From positions 1 through 46,790 of the forward strand of contig CABWKN010000035.1 of the NCBI GenBank assembly GCA_902505605.1: 46,790 nucleotides of DNA, given 5' to 3'. This DNA is from Candidatus Guanabacterium sedimentis (GTDB lineage: Bacteria; Acidobacteriota; B3-B38; Guanabaribacteriales; B3-B38). The notes under the pieces were generated by a model. The model ran no database searches. It had not been told where the DNA came from and saw only the letters and a program-made list of their open reading frames with translations. This document shows, in pieces, positions 16,434 to 23,935 of the stretch. A program made the position numbers and the translations under genes. Numbering within the stretch: position 1 is the stretch's first letter; the number at the start of each line of letters is the position of its first letter.

Positions 16434-16867
16434 CCCAGTTTCTTCCTCACCCAGGTTTTATCCTGCTCCAGTATGTGGACTACATTCCATCCTTTCTCCT
16501 CAAGTGCCTGGGCTATAAAGCGGCGATGACACCTCCAGGGCAACCGCTCGGCACACAGCAGAGCGGCGGTAAATCTACTCGCCCATCGCATCACTTCCTC
16601 AACTCCCGTTTGAAAACCAGTGGTCTGCGTATAGCTGTGATACCCTCCCCGGCGATAACCCCCCAGCTGCTCACCCATATAAAGATACTCAATCCCTGAA
16701 GCTTTAAGGAAGTGGGATAGATTGTCTCTATTGAAATGCTCCAGCTTGCTCACGGGAAAGCGGCGGACATCTATCACCAGTTGGATTTTATACGCCTTTA
16801 TCAGCTCGAGAAACTCCTCCTCAGAGCGAAGGCTGCTTCCCAAAGTATAAATAATCTTATTAACCAA
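16430..16867 (-). CDS. DUF488-family protein
   Basis: 145 aa. Family features are the opening IYTLGSS.R, then VIDVRRFPVSK, a central LGGYRRGGY and the closing AALLCAERLPWRCHRRFIAQAL. The invariant Cys/Glu/His-rich end suggests a nucleic-acid or nucleotide-linked function in the literature, but the role is not established. The TTG start is supported by GGAG eight bases upstream. It converges on, and overlaps by 4 bases, the CxxC protein gene. Confidence 0.82.
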   Translation of the reverse strand: MVNKIIYTLGSSLRSEEEFLELIKAYKIQLVIDVRRFPVSKLEHFNRDNLSHFLKASGIEYLYMGEQLGGYRRGGYHSYTQTTGFQTGVEEVMRWASRFTAALLCAERLPWRCHRRFIAQALEEKGWNVVHILEQDKTWVRKKLG

Positions 16868-17033
16868 TATATAGGCTCCTCGACAATTTTTTAATCAGCG
16901 GGCATTATAAAATGAGAGAACCAAAGACACCATCCTTTCTTAGATAATGGCGGGCAAGGATTCCTGCATGCTGAAATAATAAATATTCTCGCCGGCGAAG
17001 TGTCGGGATTTCCGGTAACGGAAGGGGCGATAT

Positions 17034-18254
17034 TTACTCTAATTCAAAGAAGCTGAGCTGTTCCTCCTCATCAGATTTCAGCGGTATTATTTTATAGTCC
17101 TCTTCTGTTCGTTGATAACTCTTGATTTTCTCCACCAGCTCTGGGCTCCAGTTTCCCTCTTCAACCGCCTTGGCTAAAGCAGAAGTGCTGAGGTCGGAGA
17201 CCTCCATCCACTTACCCTCCTGCTTCAGCAAATCCTCCAGAGCTTTTCTCTCCTGTGCCATGTCTTTGCCAGGGAATTTTGCCCTCTGGTAAATTTTCAC
17301 CCGGAGTTTATTATTCTTTCCTCTGATTATCTCAATCCCCTCCCGCCTGGCGTAGGCGATGATAGCCTCTTTCAGCTTTTCCAGCTCAGCTTTAATCCTC
17401 CTCTTCTCAGCCACCAGTTCGGTGTAGAGGTTAACAAGCTGGTAGCCCTCTTCAGCGGAATACTTATCGGCGGGGAGGGCAATGAGATGGGCGAGGTGCT
17501 TCATCAAGGGGCAGAGGTCGGGGTAATGACACCAGTAGCACAATGGGCTCTCCACAGGGGGGAAGTCATCTAAAGCTTCAATCCTGCGGATCTGCTCCAA
17601 TGTTTGATCTTTGAGCTTGGCAAGCTGAGCGGGTGAGCGGGTGGAACGAAGCTCCCGGTCGAATGCCAGGTAATGCCACACCAGGGCGAAATGGCGGGCA
17701 TCCGGTAGCATCTCTGTCAGGGCGAGCTGGTAAAGACCGAGTTGCTGGTCGGAATCAACCTCCTGCTGGTGAGGAAGCTTGGAGGAGGTTTTGTAATCAT
17801 GAATCTCGTAGATACCTTCTGAGGTCTGCGCCAGGCGGTCGATGTAGCCAATGAATTGATAGTCACCGGTCTCATCCAGGCAAAATCTTAATTCCTTCTC
17901 CAATCCAATAGTTAAAGAATCCTCAAACGGGGAATGGCGCTCATAATAGTTCTTGATGCACCTTCTACCCATCTCCTTGTAATGTTCTACCGTGTATTCC
18001 TTTTTGACAATGCGTACCAGAGGATGCCATTTTCGGCTCCATTGCTCTTCGTAAAACTCAATTAAGTCGGACAAGGAGTTCCGCTTGGTAAACATAAGGT
18101 CTTTGTAAAGCTTGCGCAAAGTATCATGAACCTGGCTCCCCATAAAAGCCTCAATGTTCTCCGTCTCCCTTTTAATTCTATCAATATAGTGGAGTTTGTA
18201 TTGCAGAGGGCAGTTATCAAAGGTGGACAATTTTGAATAGGAGTAAACAGGCAT
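17034..18254 (-). CDS. PD-(D/E)XK (RecB/Cas4-type) nuclease with Fe-S cysteine signature
   Basis: 406 aa. RecB-family nuclease motifs in order: SKLSTFDNCPLQYKL (motif with first Cys), GSQVHDTLRKLY (His), GYIDRL (Asp) and IHDYKTSSK (D-x-K). CYWCHYP.LC near residue 240 with the N-terminal Cys gives four cysteines as in Fe-S nucleases such as Cas4 and AddB. The C-terminal third is helical, and the protein ends EQLSFFELE, close to the sliding-clamp-binding consensus QL(S/D)LF. The start MPVYSYSK is fixed by GGGAGG 8 bases upstream; the longer ORF in the track lacks this. No cas genes are near, so a DNA repair role is more likely than adaptation. Confidence 0.87.
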   Translation of the reverse strand: MPVYSYSKLSTFDNCPLQYKLHYIDRIKRETENIEAFMGSQVHDTLRKLYKDLMFTKRNSLSDLIEFYEEQWSRKWHPLVRIVKKEYTVEHYKEMGRRCIKNYYERHSPFEDSLTIGLEKELRFCLDETGDYQFIGYIDRLAQTSEGIYEIHDYKTSSKLPHQQEVDSDQQLGLYQLALTEMLPDARHFALVWHYLAFDRELRSTRSPAQLAKLKDQTLEQIRRIEALDDFPPVESPLCYWCHYPDLCPLMKHLAHLIALPADKYSAEEGYQLVNLYTELVAEKRRIKAELEKLKEAIIAYARREGIEIIRGKNNKLRVKIYQRAKFPGKDMAQERKALEDLLKQEGKWMEVSDLSTSALAKAVEEGNWSPELVEKIKSYQRTEEDYKIIPLKSDEEEQLSFFELE

Positions 18255-18355
18255 AAGGAGAACCTCCCTTTTCGTCATTATATTAGCATACAACCATAGC
18301 CATTGCAAAAATTTTTACCCCCGACAATTTCTTCCTTCTAAAAAGCATCCCTTAA

Positions 18356-18364
18356 TGGTATACT
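18356..18364 (+). promoter_or_regulatory. Extended -10 promoter of the nhaC-type gene
   Basis: TGGTATACT matches an extended -10 element (TGnTATAAT with one mismatch). The -35 position (TTCTAA) is poor. The predicted start of transcription is about 25 bases before the ATG, just ahead of GAGGAGGTAAGG. Confidence 0.4.
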
Positions 18365-18397
18365 CATAAACGATTTTGTTGAGAGGAGGTAAGGGGT

Positions 18398-19795
18398 ATG
18401 GAGGCACAAGAGATAAAGAAGGCATCTTTAACGTTTCATGGTGGGCTGGGAGGAGCAGTGTTTCCGTTCCTTATTGTAGTAGGGGGAGCTATCTACCTGG
18501 GGGTTGCCCGGGTTCCCGACATCTATGGCTACTGGCCGACCGTTGCTTTCGCTCTAGTGGCGGGGATGCTCTTGGCTAAGAACCGATATCGCTATACCGA
18601 AGTCCTCATCGAGGGGATGTCTCAGCCGATAGTCATGATAATGGTGGGCGCCTGGCTCTTCGCCTCTGTGATTGGCAATCTTATGTATGAGACCGGGCTG
18701 GTGGAGGCTCTCATCTGGATATGCTTAAAGATAGGGCTTACAGGAGGGCTTTTCACAGGAGCCACCTTCATTATAGCATGCCTGGTAGGCACCTCCACCG
18801 GAACCAGTGTGGGCACCATCATAACCTGCACCCCCATATTATACCCGGCAGGCTACCTGCTGGGAGCTCATCCAGTGGCTCTTATGGGGGCCATCCTCGG
18901 TGGAGGAGCTTTTGGGGACAACCTCTCACCCATCTCCGATACCACCATCGCCTCCGCTTTCACCCAGCGGACCGATATAGGAGGAGTGGTCAAAAGCAGG
19001 CTGAAATACGCCTTTCCTGCCGGAGGTATCGCTCTCATCTTCTATATACTATTCGGAAAAGGCAGCACTGCCATCCAGGAGGTAGATGCCATTGCTCAAA
19101 CTGCCAGCCCCCGGGGATTGCCCATGCTTCTGGTGCCTGTGTTAATTGTCATCCTTTGCCTTAAGGGACGCCATCTGCTGGAAGCCCTTTTCTGGGGAAT
19201 GCTTATCGGCTGCCTGACCGGATTACTCTTCAAACTGATAACCTTCAAAGACCTCTTCCGCCTGGAGAGAGCGTCGGGAAATGCCCAGGGGATAATTCTC
19301 GAAGGGATGAAAGGAGGGGTGGGTATATCTATTTTTACCATTCTCCTCATCGGACTGGTATATTCCCTGCAGGCGGCAGGGGTAATAGGCAGACTCATCT
19401 CCTGGGCGGAGAGGGTAATCGTGTCTGCCCGACAGGCTGAGTTTATAATGATGCTAAGCACATTCTTCACCAACCTCATTATGATCCAGAATACAGTCAC
19501 CATAGTCTCTGTGGGAGAGTTTGCCCGCCAGACAGGCGAACGGTTCCAGATTCACCCCAATCGCCGGGCTAACATATTGGATGTCGCCGCCAATGTCTTC
19601 CAGCATATTGTCCCCTATATGGTGACCGTGCTCATCGCCTCGGCATACAGCCAATATGGAGAGAAATATGGAGCGGCGAAGCTGACCCCTATCGCCATCG
19701 GGCTCCATAACTACCATAGCTGGATGCTCCTGGCGGTGCTGACCTTTGCCGTATTAAGTGGCTACGGACAAAGGTTTTTAAAGGACGACCGTTAA
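18398..19795 (+). CDS. NhaC-family Na+/H+ antiporter
   Basis: 465 aa, about eleven to twelve membrane segments. The central block GTSTGTSVGTI followed by GGGAFGDNLSPISDTTIASA is diagnostic of the NhaC family; the second half repeats the fold as an inverted half with FFTNLIMIQNTVT in the corresponding place. Function: export of Na+ in exchange for H+, or in some relatives exchange of organic anions. GAGGAGG lies upstream of the ATG. Together with the Na+-coupled NSS symporter further along, it suggests that this cell uses a sodium gradient. Transcribed alone from the extended -10 promoter; the next gene has its own promoter. Confidence 0.92.
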   Translation: MEAQEIKKASLTFHGGLGGAVFPFLIVVGGAIYLGVARVPDIYGYWPTVAFALVAGMLLAKNRYRYTEVLIEGMSQPIVMIMVGAWLFASVIGNLMYETGLVEALIWICLKIGLTGGLFTGATFIIACLVGTSTGTSVGTIITCTPILYPAGYLLGAHPVALMGAILGGGAFGDNLSPISDTTIASAFTQRTDIGGVVKSRLKYAFPAGGIALIFYILFGKGSTAIQEVDAIAQTASPRGLPMLLVPVLIVILCLKGRHLLEALFWGMLIGCLTGLLFKLITFKDLFRLERASGNAQGIILEGMKGGVGISIFTILLIGLVYSLQAAGVIGRLISWAERVIVSARQAEFIMMLSTFFTNLIMIQNTVTIVSVGEFARQTGERFQIHPNRRANILDVAANVFQHIVPYMVTVLIASAYSQYGEKYGAAKLTPIAIGLHNYHSWMLLAVLTFAVLSGYGQRFLKDDR

Positions 19796-19836
19796 AGGAA
19801 AGATAAACTCTGTCTTCCAGGTTAGAGAATTTCTTA

Positions 19837-19866
19837 TTGACATCAGAGGAATTACTATATTAATAT
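19837..19866 (+). promoter_or_regulatory. Promoter of the Tat-ORF - tldD - tldE unit
   Basis: Perfect -35 TTGACA at 19837-19842 and TAATAT at 19861-19866 (18-base spacer; TTAATA at 17 bases is the alternative). Transcription would start close to 19873, so the leader would contain the SD-sequestering hairpin that follows. Confidence 0.55.
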
Positions 19867-19881
19867 GAAAAAAATATTGGG

Positions 19882-19900
19882 CACCTCAGAAAAGGAGGTG
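19882..19900 (+). promoter_or_regulatory. 5'-UTR hairpin covering the Shine-Dalgarno of the Tat ORF
   Basis: CACCTC (19882-19887) and GAGGTG (19895-19900) form a perfect 6-bp stem around a 7-base loop. The 3' arm is the Shine-Dalgarno (AAGGAGGTG) of the TTG-start ORF at 19908. When folded, the site would be hidden from the ribosome, so translation of this ORF could be conditional, for instance on temperature or a binding factor. Confidence 0.5.
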
Positions 19901-19907
19901 GGTAACA

Positions 19908-20195
19908 TTGGAAATCAGCCGACGAAGATTTCTCCAGGTAGGCGGGCTCTCAGCTTTAGCTATGGGGATGGCTTCATACCTCACAGAGACAAGACCTTCC
20001 ACTAACCGCGTAGCCTCAGAGGAAAAGGGAGAGGATAGCTCTAATCAGCTCCTGTGGAACCATGGAAGCCCTTATATCGGCTGTTCAACCACTTATTTCA
20101 ACAAACTGAATCCGACTGCTGAAGAGCAGTGGCTGGAGCTGGTTCACTTCCATATGTACCCCAAATGCAGGGATAGGTTTTTATTCCATCTATGA
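19908..20195 (+). pseudogene. Truncated Tat-signal protein upstream of tldD
   Basis: 95 codons with a TTG start 7 bases after AAGGAGGTG. The N-terminus EISRRRFLQVGGLSALAMG is a textbook twin-arginine signal. About 60 residues of unrecognised sequence follow (WNHGSPYIGCSTTYF...), ending abruptly in a basic tail (PKCRDRFLFHL). Tat substrates are normally folded, cofactor-bearing proteins of several hundred residues, so this looks like the front of a gene that lost its body. The next 50 bases hold no continuation in any frame. It could instead be a genuine small exported protein. It precedes tldD by 49 bases. Confidence 0.5.
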
Positions 20196-20244
20196 TAAAA
20201 GACTCATTTAATTAAAAGGACTAATACCGCCAAGGAGGAGGATA

Positions 20245-21690
20245 TTGAAGGAATTTACCGATTTAGCACTGGACACTGCCAGCCGTAAAGGGGCCTCCTA
20301 TGCTGATATTCGCATCTGCTTTTACAAGGATCAGTATATCAGCACCAGGGACCAGATTGTTACCGGAGTAAGGGATTATGAAAATTCCGGGTTCGGTGTG
20401 CGTGCCTTTTACAATGGTGCCTGGGGTTTTGCCAGCAGCTCTGTTATCTCCAGGGAAGAGGTTCAGGCAGTAGCCGCCCTGGCAGTGGACATCGCCCGAG
20501 CCAGCGCCATGACCATTAAGGTTCCTTTAGAGCTTGCTCCAGAGCCAAAATATGTAGACCACTGGCAAACCCCCTTCATCAAAGACCCCTTCAAGATACC
20601 CAACGAGAAGAAGATAAATCTGCTGCTGAATATTAACAAAATAATGAGTAATGTAAAAGGAATCAAGAGGACCACCTCCTATACATCCTTCACCAGCGAA
20701 CAAAAATACTTCGCCAGCACCATAGGCTCCTTTATCGAGCAGCTCATAATGAGGTCTTCGGCTGGTTACACCGCCGTAGCGGTGGGCAAGGAGGGATTTG
20801 AAAGCCGCAGCTTCCAGGATTTCCCGCTCAATAAGGGCTACGAGCACATTGAAGAACTCCCCTTAATAGAAAATGCCCAGCAGGTGGCGGAAGAGGCAGT
20901 GCAGCACCTCACCGCCAAGGAGTGCCTGGAAGGGGTAAAAGACCTTATCCTATCCCCTTCCCACATCTGCCTGACCATCCACGAGTCGGTGGGGCATGCC
21001 ACCGAGCTCGACCGGGTGCTGGGGTGGGAAGCCGATTATGCCGGCACCAGCTTTGCCACTACCGATAAACTGGGAAAACTGAAATATGGCTCCCCGTTGG
21101 TCAATTTCACCGGCGACCGAACCCTTCCTCACGGTCGCTCCACCTGCGGTTACGATGATGATGGGGTCAAGACCAAAAAATGGGACCTTATCAAGGAGGG
21201 GATTTTAGTCGGCTACTCCACCACCCGTGATACCGCTCCTTATATTGGAGCCAAAGAGAGCAACGGCTGTAGCTATGCCGACAACTGGGGTAGCATTCCC
21301 ATCTTGAGAATGCCCAATGTCTGCCTTGCGCCTGGTGGACAGGGAGCTCCCACTCCCGAAGAGCTCATTGCCGATACCAAAGACGGAATTTACATTGACG
21401 GGATGGGGAGTTTCAGCATCGACCACCAGCGCCGCAACTTCCAGTTCGGTGGGGACGCCTTCTGGGAGATTAAAGACGGAAAGAAGACTCAGATGCTCAA
21501 AAATGTTACCTATCAATCGACCACTCCCGAGTTCTGGGGCTCGGTGGATGCTGTCTGCAGTGAGGAAGATTGGAAACCATGGAGTATTGCCGACTGCGGA
21601 AAAGGTCAGCCCGGTCAGCGGGCACAGATGACCCACGGAAGCGCCACCATTCGAGCAAGAAGAATAAAAGTAGGAGGGGCGAGATTATGA
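20245..21690 (+). CDS. tldD: TldD-type metalloprotease subunit
   Basis: 481 aa. The zinc motif HESVGH (His246, Glu247, His251) is the HExxxH site of the TldD active subunit. The N-terminal domain (GASYADIRIC ...) and the end (STTPEFWGSVDAVCSEEDW) match the family. With TldE it forms a heterodimer that degrades unfolded peptides through a narrow channel; in Escherichia coli it matures microcin B17 and helps degrade CcdA. The TTG start has AAGGAGGAGG just upstream. Its last bases overlap tldE by ATGA, so the two are translationally coupled. The sole upstream gene is the Tat-signal remnant. Confidence 0.93.
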   Translation: MKEFTDLALDTASRKGASYADIRICFYKDQYISTRDQIVTGVRDYENSGFGVRAFYNGAWGFASSSVISREEVQAVAALAVDIARASAMTIKVPLELAPEPKYVDHWQTPFIKDPFKIPNEKKINLLLNINKIMSNVKGIKRTTSYTSFTSEQKYFASTIGSFIEQLIMRSSAGYTAVAVGKEGFESRSFQDFPLNKGYEHIEELPLIENAQQVAEEAVQHLTAKECLEGVKDLILSPSHICLTIHESVGHATELDRVLGWEADYAGTSFATTDKLGKLKYGSPLVNFTGDRTLPHGRSTCGYDDDGVKTKKWDLIKEGILVGYSTTRDTAPYIGAKESNGCSYADNWGSIPILRMPNVCLAPGGQGAPTPEELIADTKDGIYIDGMGSFSIDHQRRNFQFGGDAFWEIKDGKKTQMLKNVTYQSTTPEFWGSVDAVCSEEDWKPWSIADCGKGQPGQRAQMTHGSATIRARRIKVGGARL

Positions 21691-23003
21691 TTCTTACAGA
21701 AACCGAAGCGAAGGCAATTCTGGAGAAGGTTATCAGCTATTCCACCGCCGACGAGACGGTAGCTTATCTCACCGGGGGAAGCGGAGCCTTATCTCGCTTT
21801 GCCAATAATGCCATGACCCATAATATAGACAAGCGAGGCTTCTCGTTAAGTGTGACTGTGGCCTTCGGACAGAAGGAGGGTTCCTCAACAATTAATAAGT
21901 TTGATGATGAGTCCCTCAAACAGGTAGTCAAAAGGGCGGAGTCCATAGCCAGGCTCCTTCCAGATAATCCCGAACATATGCCCCCCCTACCCCCTCAGAA
22001 GTACCGAAAAATAGAATCCTACTTCCCGGAGACAGCGGAGTTTGGTCCTATGGACCGGGCAAAGGAGATTCTTAAAGTCATCCAGACCTGCGACCAAAAA
22101 GAGCTCATAACCGCCGGAACCTTCTCCAATGGTGATGGATTTAATAGTATCGCTAACTCCGAAGGATTGTTTGGCTATCATAAATCTACCAACTGTGGCT
22201 TCAGCGTCAGCGTGAGAACCCAGGACCGCACCGGTTCGGGCAGAGCGGAGCAGTCAAATGAAAGGAGAATAGGGGAGCTAAACCCCTCCCAATTAGCCGC
22301 CGAGGCGATAAGAACAGCCGAGATGTCCCGCAACCCCCACCCGCAGGAACCGGGGGATTATACGGTAATCCTAAAACCTACAGCTATGATGGAGTTCTTT
22401 ATTTATCTCCTTTTCGGACTCAGTGCCCGTGAAGCAGACGAGGGGAGGAGCTTCCTGTCCGACCGCAAAACCGGCGGCAATAAGCTGGGGCAAAAGGTGT
22501 TCGGGGAAAACATCACCATCCGCAGCGCAGCTGCTCACCCAAAGCTCTTGGGTACCCCTTTTGGAGGGGATGGGCTTCCCGCCAAAGATATCACCTGGGT
22601 AGAGAAAGGGGTGGTTAAAAATCTCATCTACAGCAGGTATTGGGCAGCCCAGAAAGGGAAAGAGCCTACCTTTGCCATGAATTTTCTGATAGAAGGTGGT
22701 GACCATATCATAGACGAGCTGATAAAGGATACCGAAAAAGGGATATTGGTAAGCAGCTTCTGGTATATCCGCATGGTGGACCCCAACAACCTGTTGTGCA
22801 CCGGGCTTACCAGGGATGGGACCTTCTGGGTAGAAAACGGTAAGATTCAATACCCTATTAACAACTTCCGATTCAACGAATCACCGGTGGTGCTCCTCAA
22901 CAACATAGAGAAGATGACCAAACCTCAGAAGGTTGGCTTCGGCATCATGCCAGGGGTAAAAGCCCACAACTTTACTTTCTCCAGCGTATCGGAGGCAGTA
23001 TAA
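21687..23003 (+). CDS. tldE: TldE/PmbA-type protease partner subunit
   Basis: 438 aa from the ATG at 21687. It has the TldD/PmbA fold (GGSGALSRFANNAMTHN ..., GFGIMPGVKAHNFTFSS) but no HExxxH zinc motif, as expected for the inactive partner subunit. The ORF track starts 39 codons earlier inside tldD; the inner ATG is preferred because AGGAGGGG lies 7 bases upstream and the start overlaps the tldD stop by 4 bases. Role: complex with TldD in peptide degradation or maturation of modified peptides. No peptide-modification gene cluster is next to it. Confidence 0.92.
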   Translation: MILTETEAKAILEKVISYSTADETVAYLTGGSGALSRFANNAMTHNIDKRGFSLSVTVAFGQKEGSSTINKFDDESLKQVVKRAESIARLLPDNPEHMPPLPPQKYRKIESYFPETAEFGPMDRAKEILKVIQTCDQKELITAGTFSNGDGFNSIANSEGLFGYHKSTNCGFSVSVRTQDRTGSGRAEQSNERRIGELNPSQLAAEAIRTAEMSRNPHPQEPGDYTVILKPTAMMEFFIYLLFGLSAREADEGRSFLSDRKTGGNKLGQKVFGENITIRSAAAHPKLLGTPFGGDGLPAKDITWVEKGVVKNLIYSRYWAAQKGKEPTFAMNFLIEGGDHIIDELIKDTEKGILVSSFWYIRMVDPNNLLCTGLTRDGTFWVENGKIQYPINNFRFNESPVVLLNNIEKMTKPQKVGFGIMPGVKAHNFTFSSVSEAV

Positions 23004-23078
23004 TACAGAAAGGGGAGGATTAATTCTGCAACAAACTTTTCTGAAACCAGATAATTATAATATTAAGGAGTGAGGGAT

Positions 23079-23450
23079 ATGCTACAGAAAAGGATAATTT
23101 TAATGGGGGTGCTGGCGATATTTATAGCCGGTACTCTGTCTCTGCTATTCGGTCAGGGGGTTAAGGTCGGGAGTTTCACTCTTCCCAGAGATGTGGAATA
23201 CAGCGGAAAGACAATACCCCAAGGGGTATACCAGCTTTCTTTAGAGACCAAGGGTGAGGATACTTACATCTGCATCTGGAAAGATGAAGAGCAAATTTCC
23301 AAAGAGATGGCCATCATCCAGGAGGCTAAGAAGAACTATCCTGAACCTGTTATCACTGTTGATGTGATAACTCAGGATAAGGACCAGTTTGTCAGAATCA
23401 GCGTATTTATGGAACGGAAAGTATACAAAGCGTTCTATAAGTGCGTATAA
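23079..23450 (+). CDS. Small exported beta-rich protein, unknown function
   Basis: 123 aa. Residues 1-25 form a signal peptide ending near FGQG. The mature part alternates short strands (GSFTLPRDVEYSGKTIPQGVYQLSLE...), suggesting a small beta-sandwich, and ends in a single cysteine. I do not recognise a Pfam family; similar short 'extracted-from-matrix' style proteins are frequent in Acidobacteria-like genomes. The ATG at 23079 is chosen over the GTG three codons earlier because AAGGAG then lies 8 bases away. It follows tldE by 75 bases on the same strand and may be cotranscribed. Confidence 0.7.
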   Translation: MLQKRIILMGVLAIFIAGTLSLLFGQGVKVGSFTLPRDVEYSGKTIPQGVYQLSLETKGEDTYICIWKDEEQISKEMAIIQEAKKNYPEPVITVDVITQDKDQFVRISVFMERKVYKAFYKCV

Positions 23451-23561
23451 GTCTGGAGAGGCTGTCCGCCATATCTTGCCCGCTAAAAAGAGGGTAAATT
23501 GGGGTGAGGTGAGTTTCTGCCGACAGAGGGATGTCCTTCCCTGTCATCATAATATAAGCAG

Positions 23562-23909
23562 ATGGAAGCCAATATAAGATACCAGGAAAATGTGGTCATT
23601 GTGGATCTGAAAGGAAAGCTGGTCTGGGGGAGGGAAAGATTGGTTTTAAAGGAGACTATCACCCAGTTGCTGGAAGCGGATAAAAAAAATATTCTGCTCA
23701 ACCTCTCCGAAGTAAAATATATGGACAGCAGTGGTATCGGGGAGCTGGTATCAAGCTATCGAGCGGTGAAACAGGCTGGTGGGCGGCTAAAAATTGTTCA
23801 TTTGAGCAACAGAATCTATACCACACTGACAATTATGAGGTTATTGCCGATTTTTGAGGTCTTCTCGGATGAGAAAGAAGCGGTAATGAGCTTCGCCACT
23901 GAAGCGTAA
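23562..23909 (+). CDS. STAS-domain anti-sigma-factor antagonist
   Basis: 115 aa, a complete STAS domain as in SpoIIAA/RsbV. The motif YMDSSGIGELV places the phosphorylatable Ser at residue 57, equal to Ser58 of SpoIIAA. Unphosphorylated antagonists bind an anti-sigma kinase and release the sigma factor. No kinase, phosphatase or sigma factor is adjacent, so the partner must be elsewhere. The ATG has no good Shine-Dalgarno. It converges on the DUF2851 gene with 26 bases between stops. Confidence 0.88.
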   Translation: MEANIRYQENVVIVDLKGKLVWGRERLVLKETITQLLEADKKNILLNLSEVKYMDSSGIGELVSSYRAVKQAGGRLKIVHLSNRIYTTLTIMRLLPIFEVFSDEKEAVMSFATEA

Positions 23910-23935
23910 AAAGCAAACTCCCCTTTGACCCGCGG

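Noticed and set aside
17010-17023. TTCCG-GTAA-CGGAA hairpin after the nuclease gene
   Set aside because: Only five base pairs and no T-run on either strand, so I did not call a terminator.
17034-18254. Cas4 of a CRISPR system
   Set aside because: No cas1/cas2 or repeat array is in the window, and the protein is about twice the usual Cas4 length.
23056-23061. TATAAT before the small exported protein gene at 23079
   Set aside because: The predicted transcription start would fall inside the ribosome-binding site and no -35 is visible; likely chance in AT-rich sequence.
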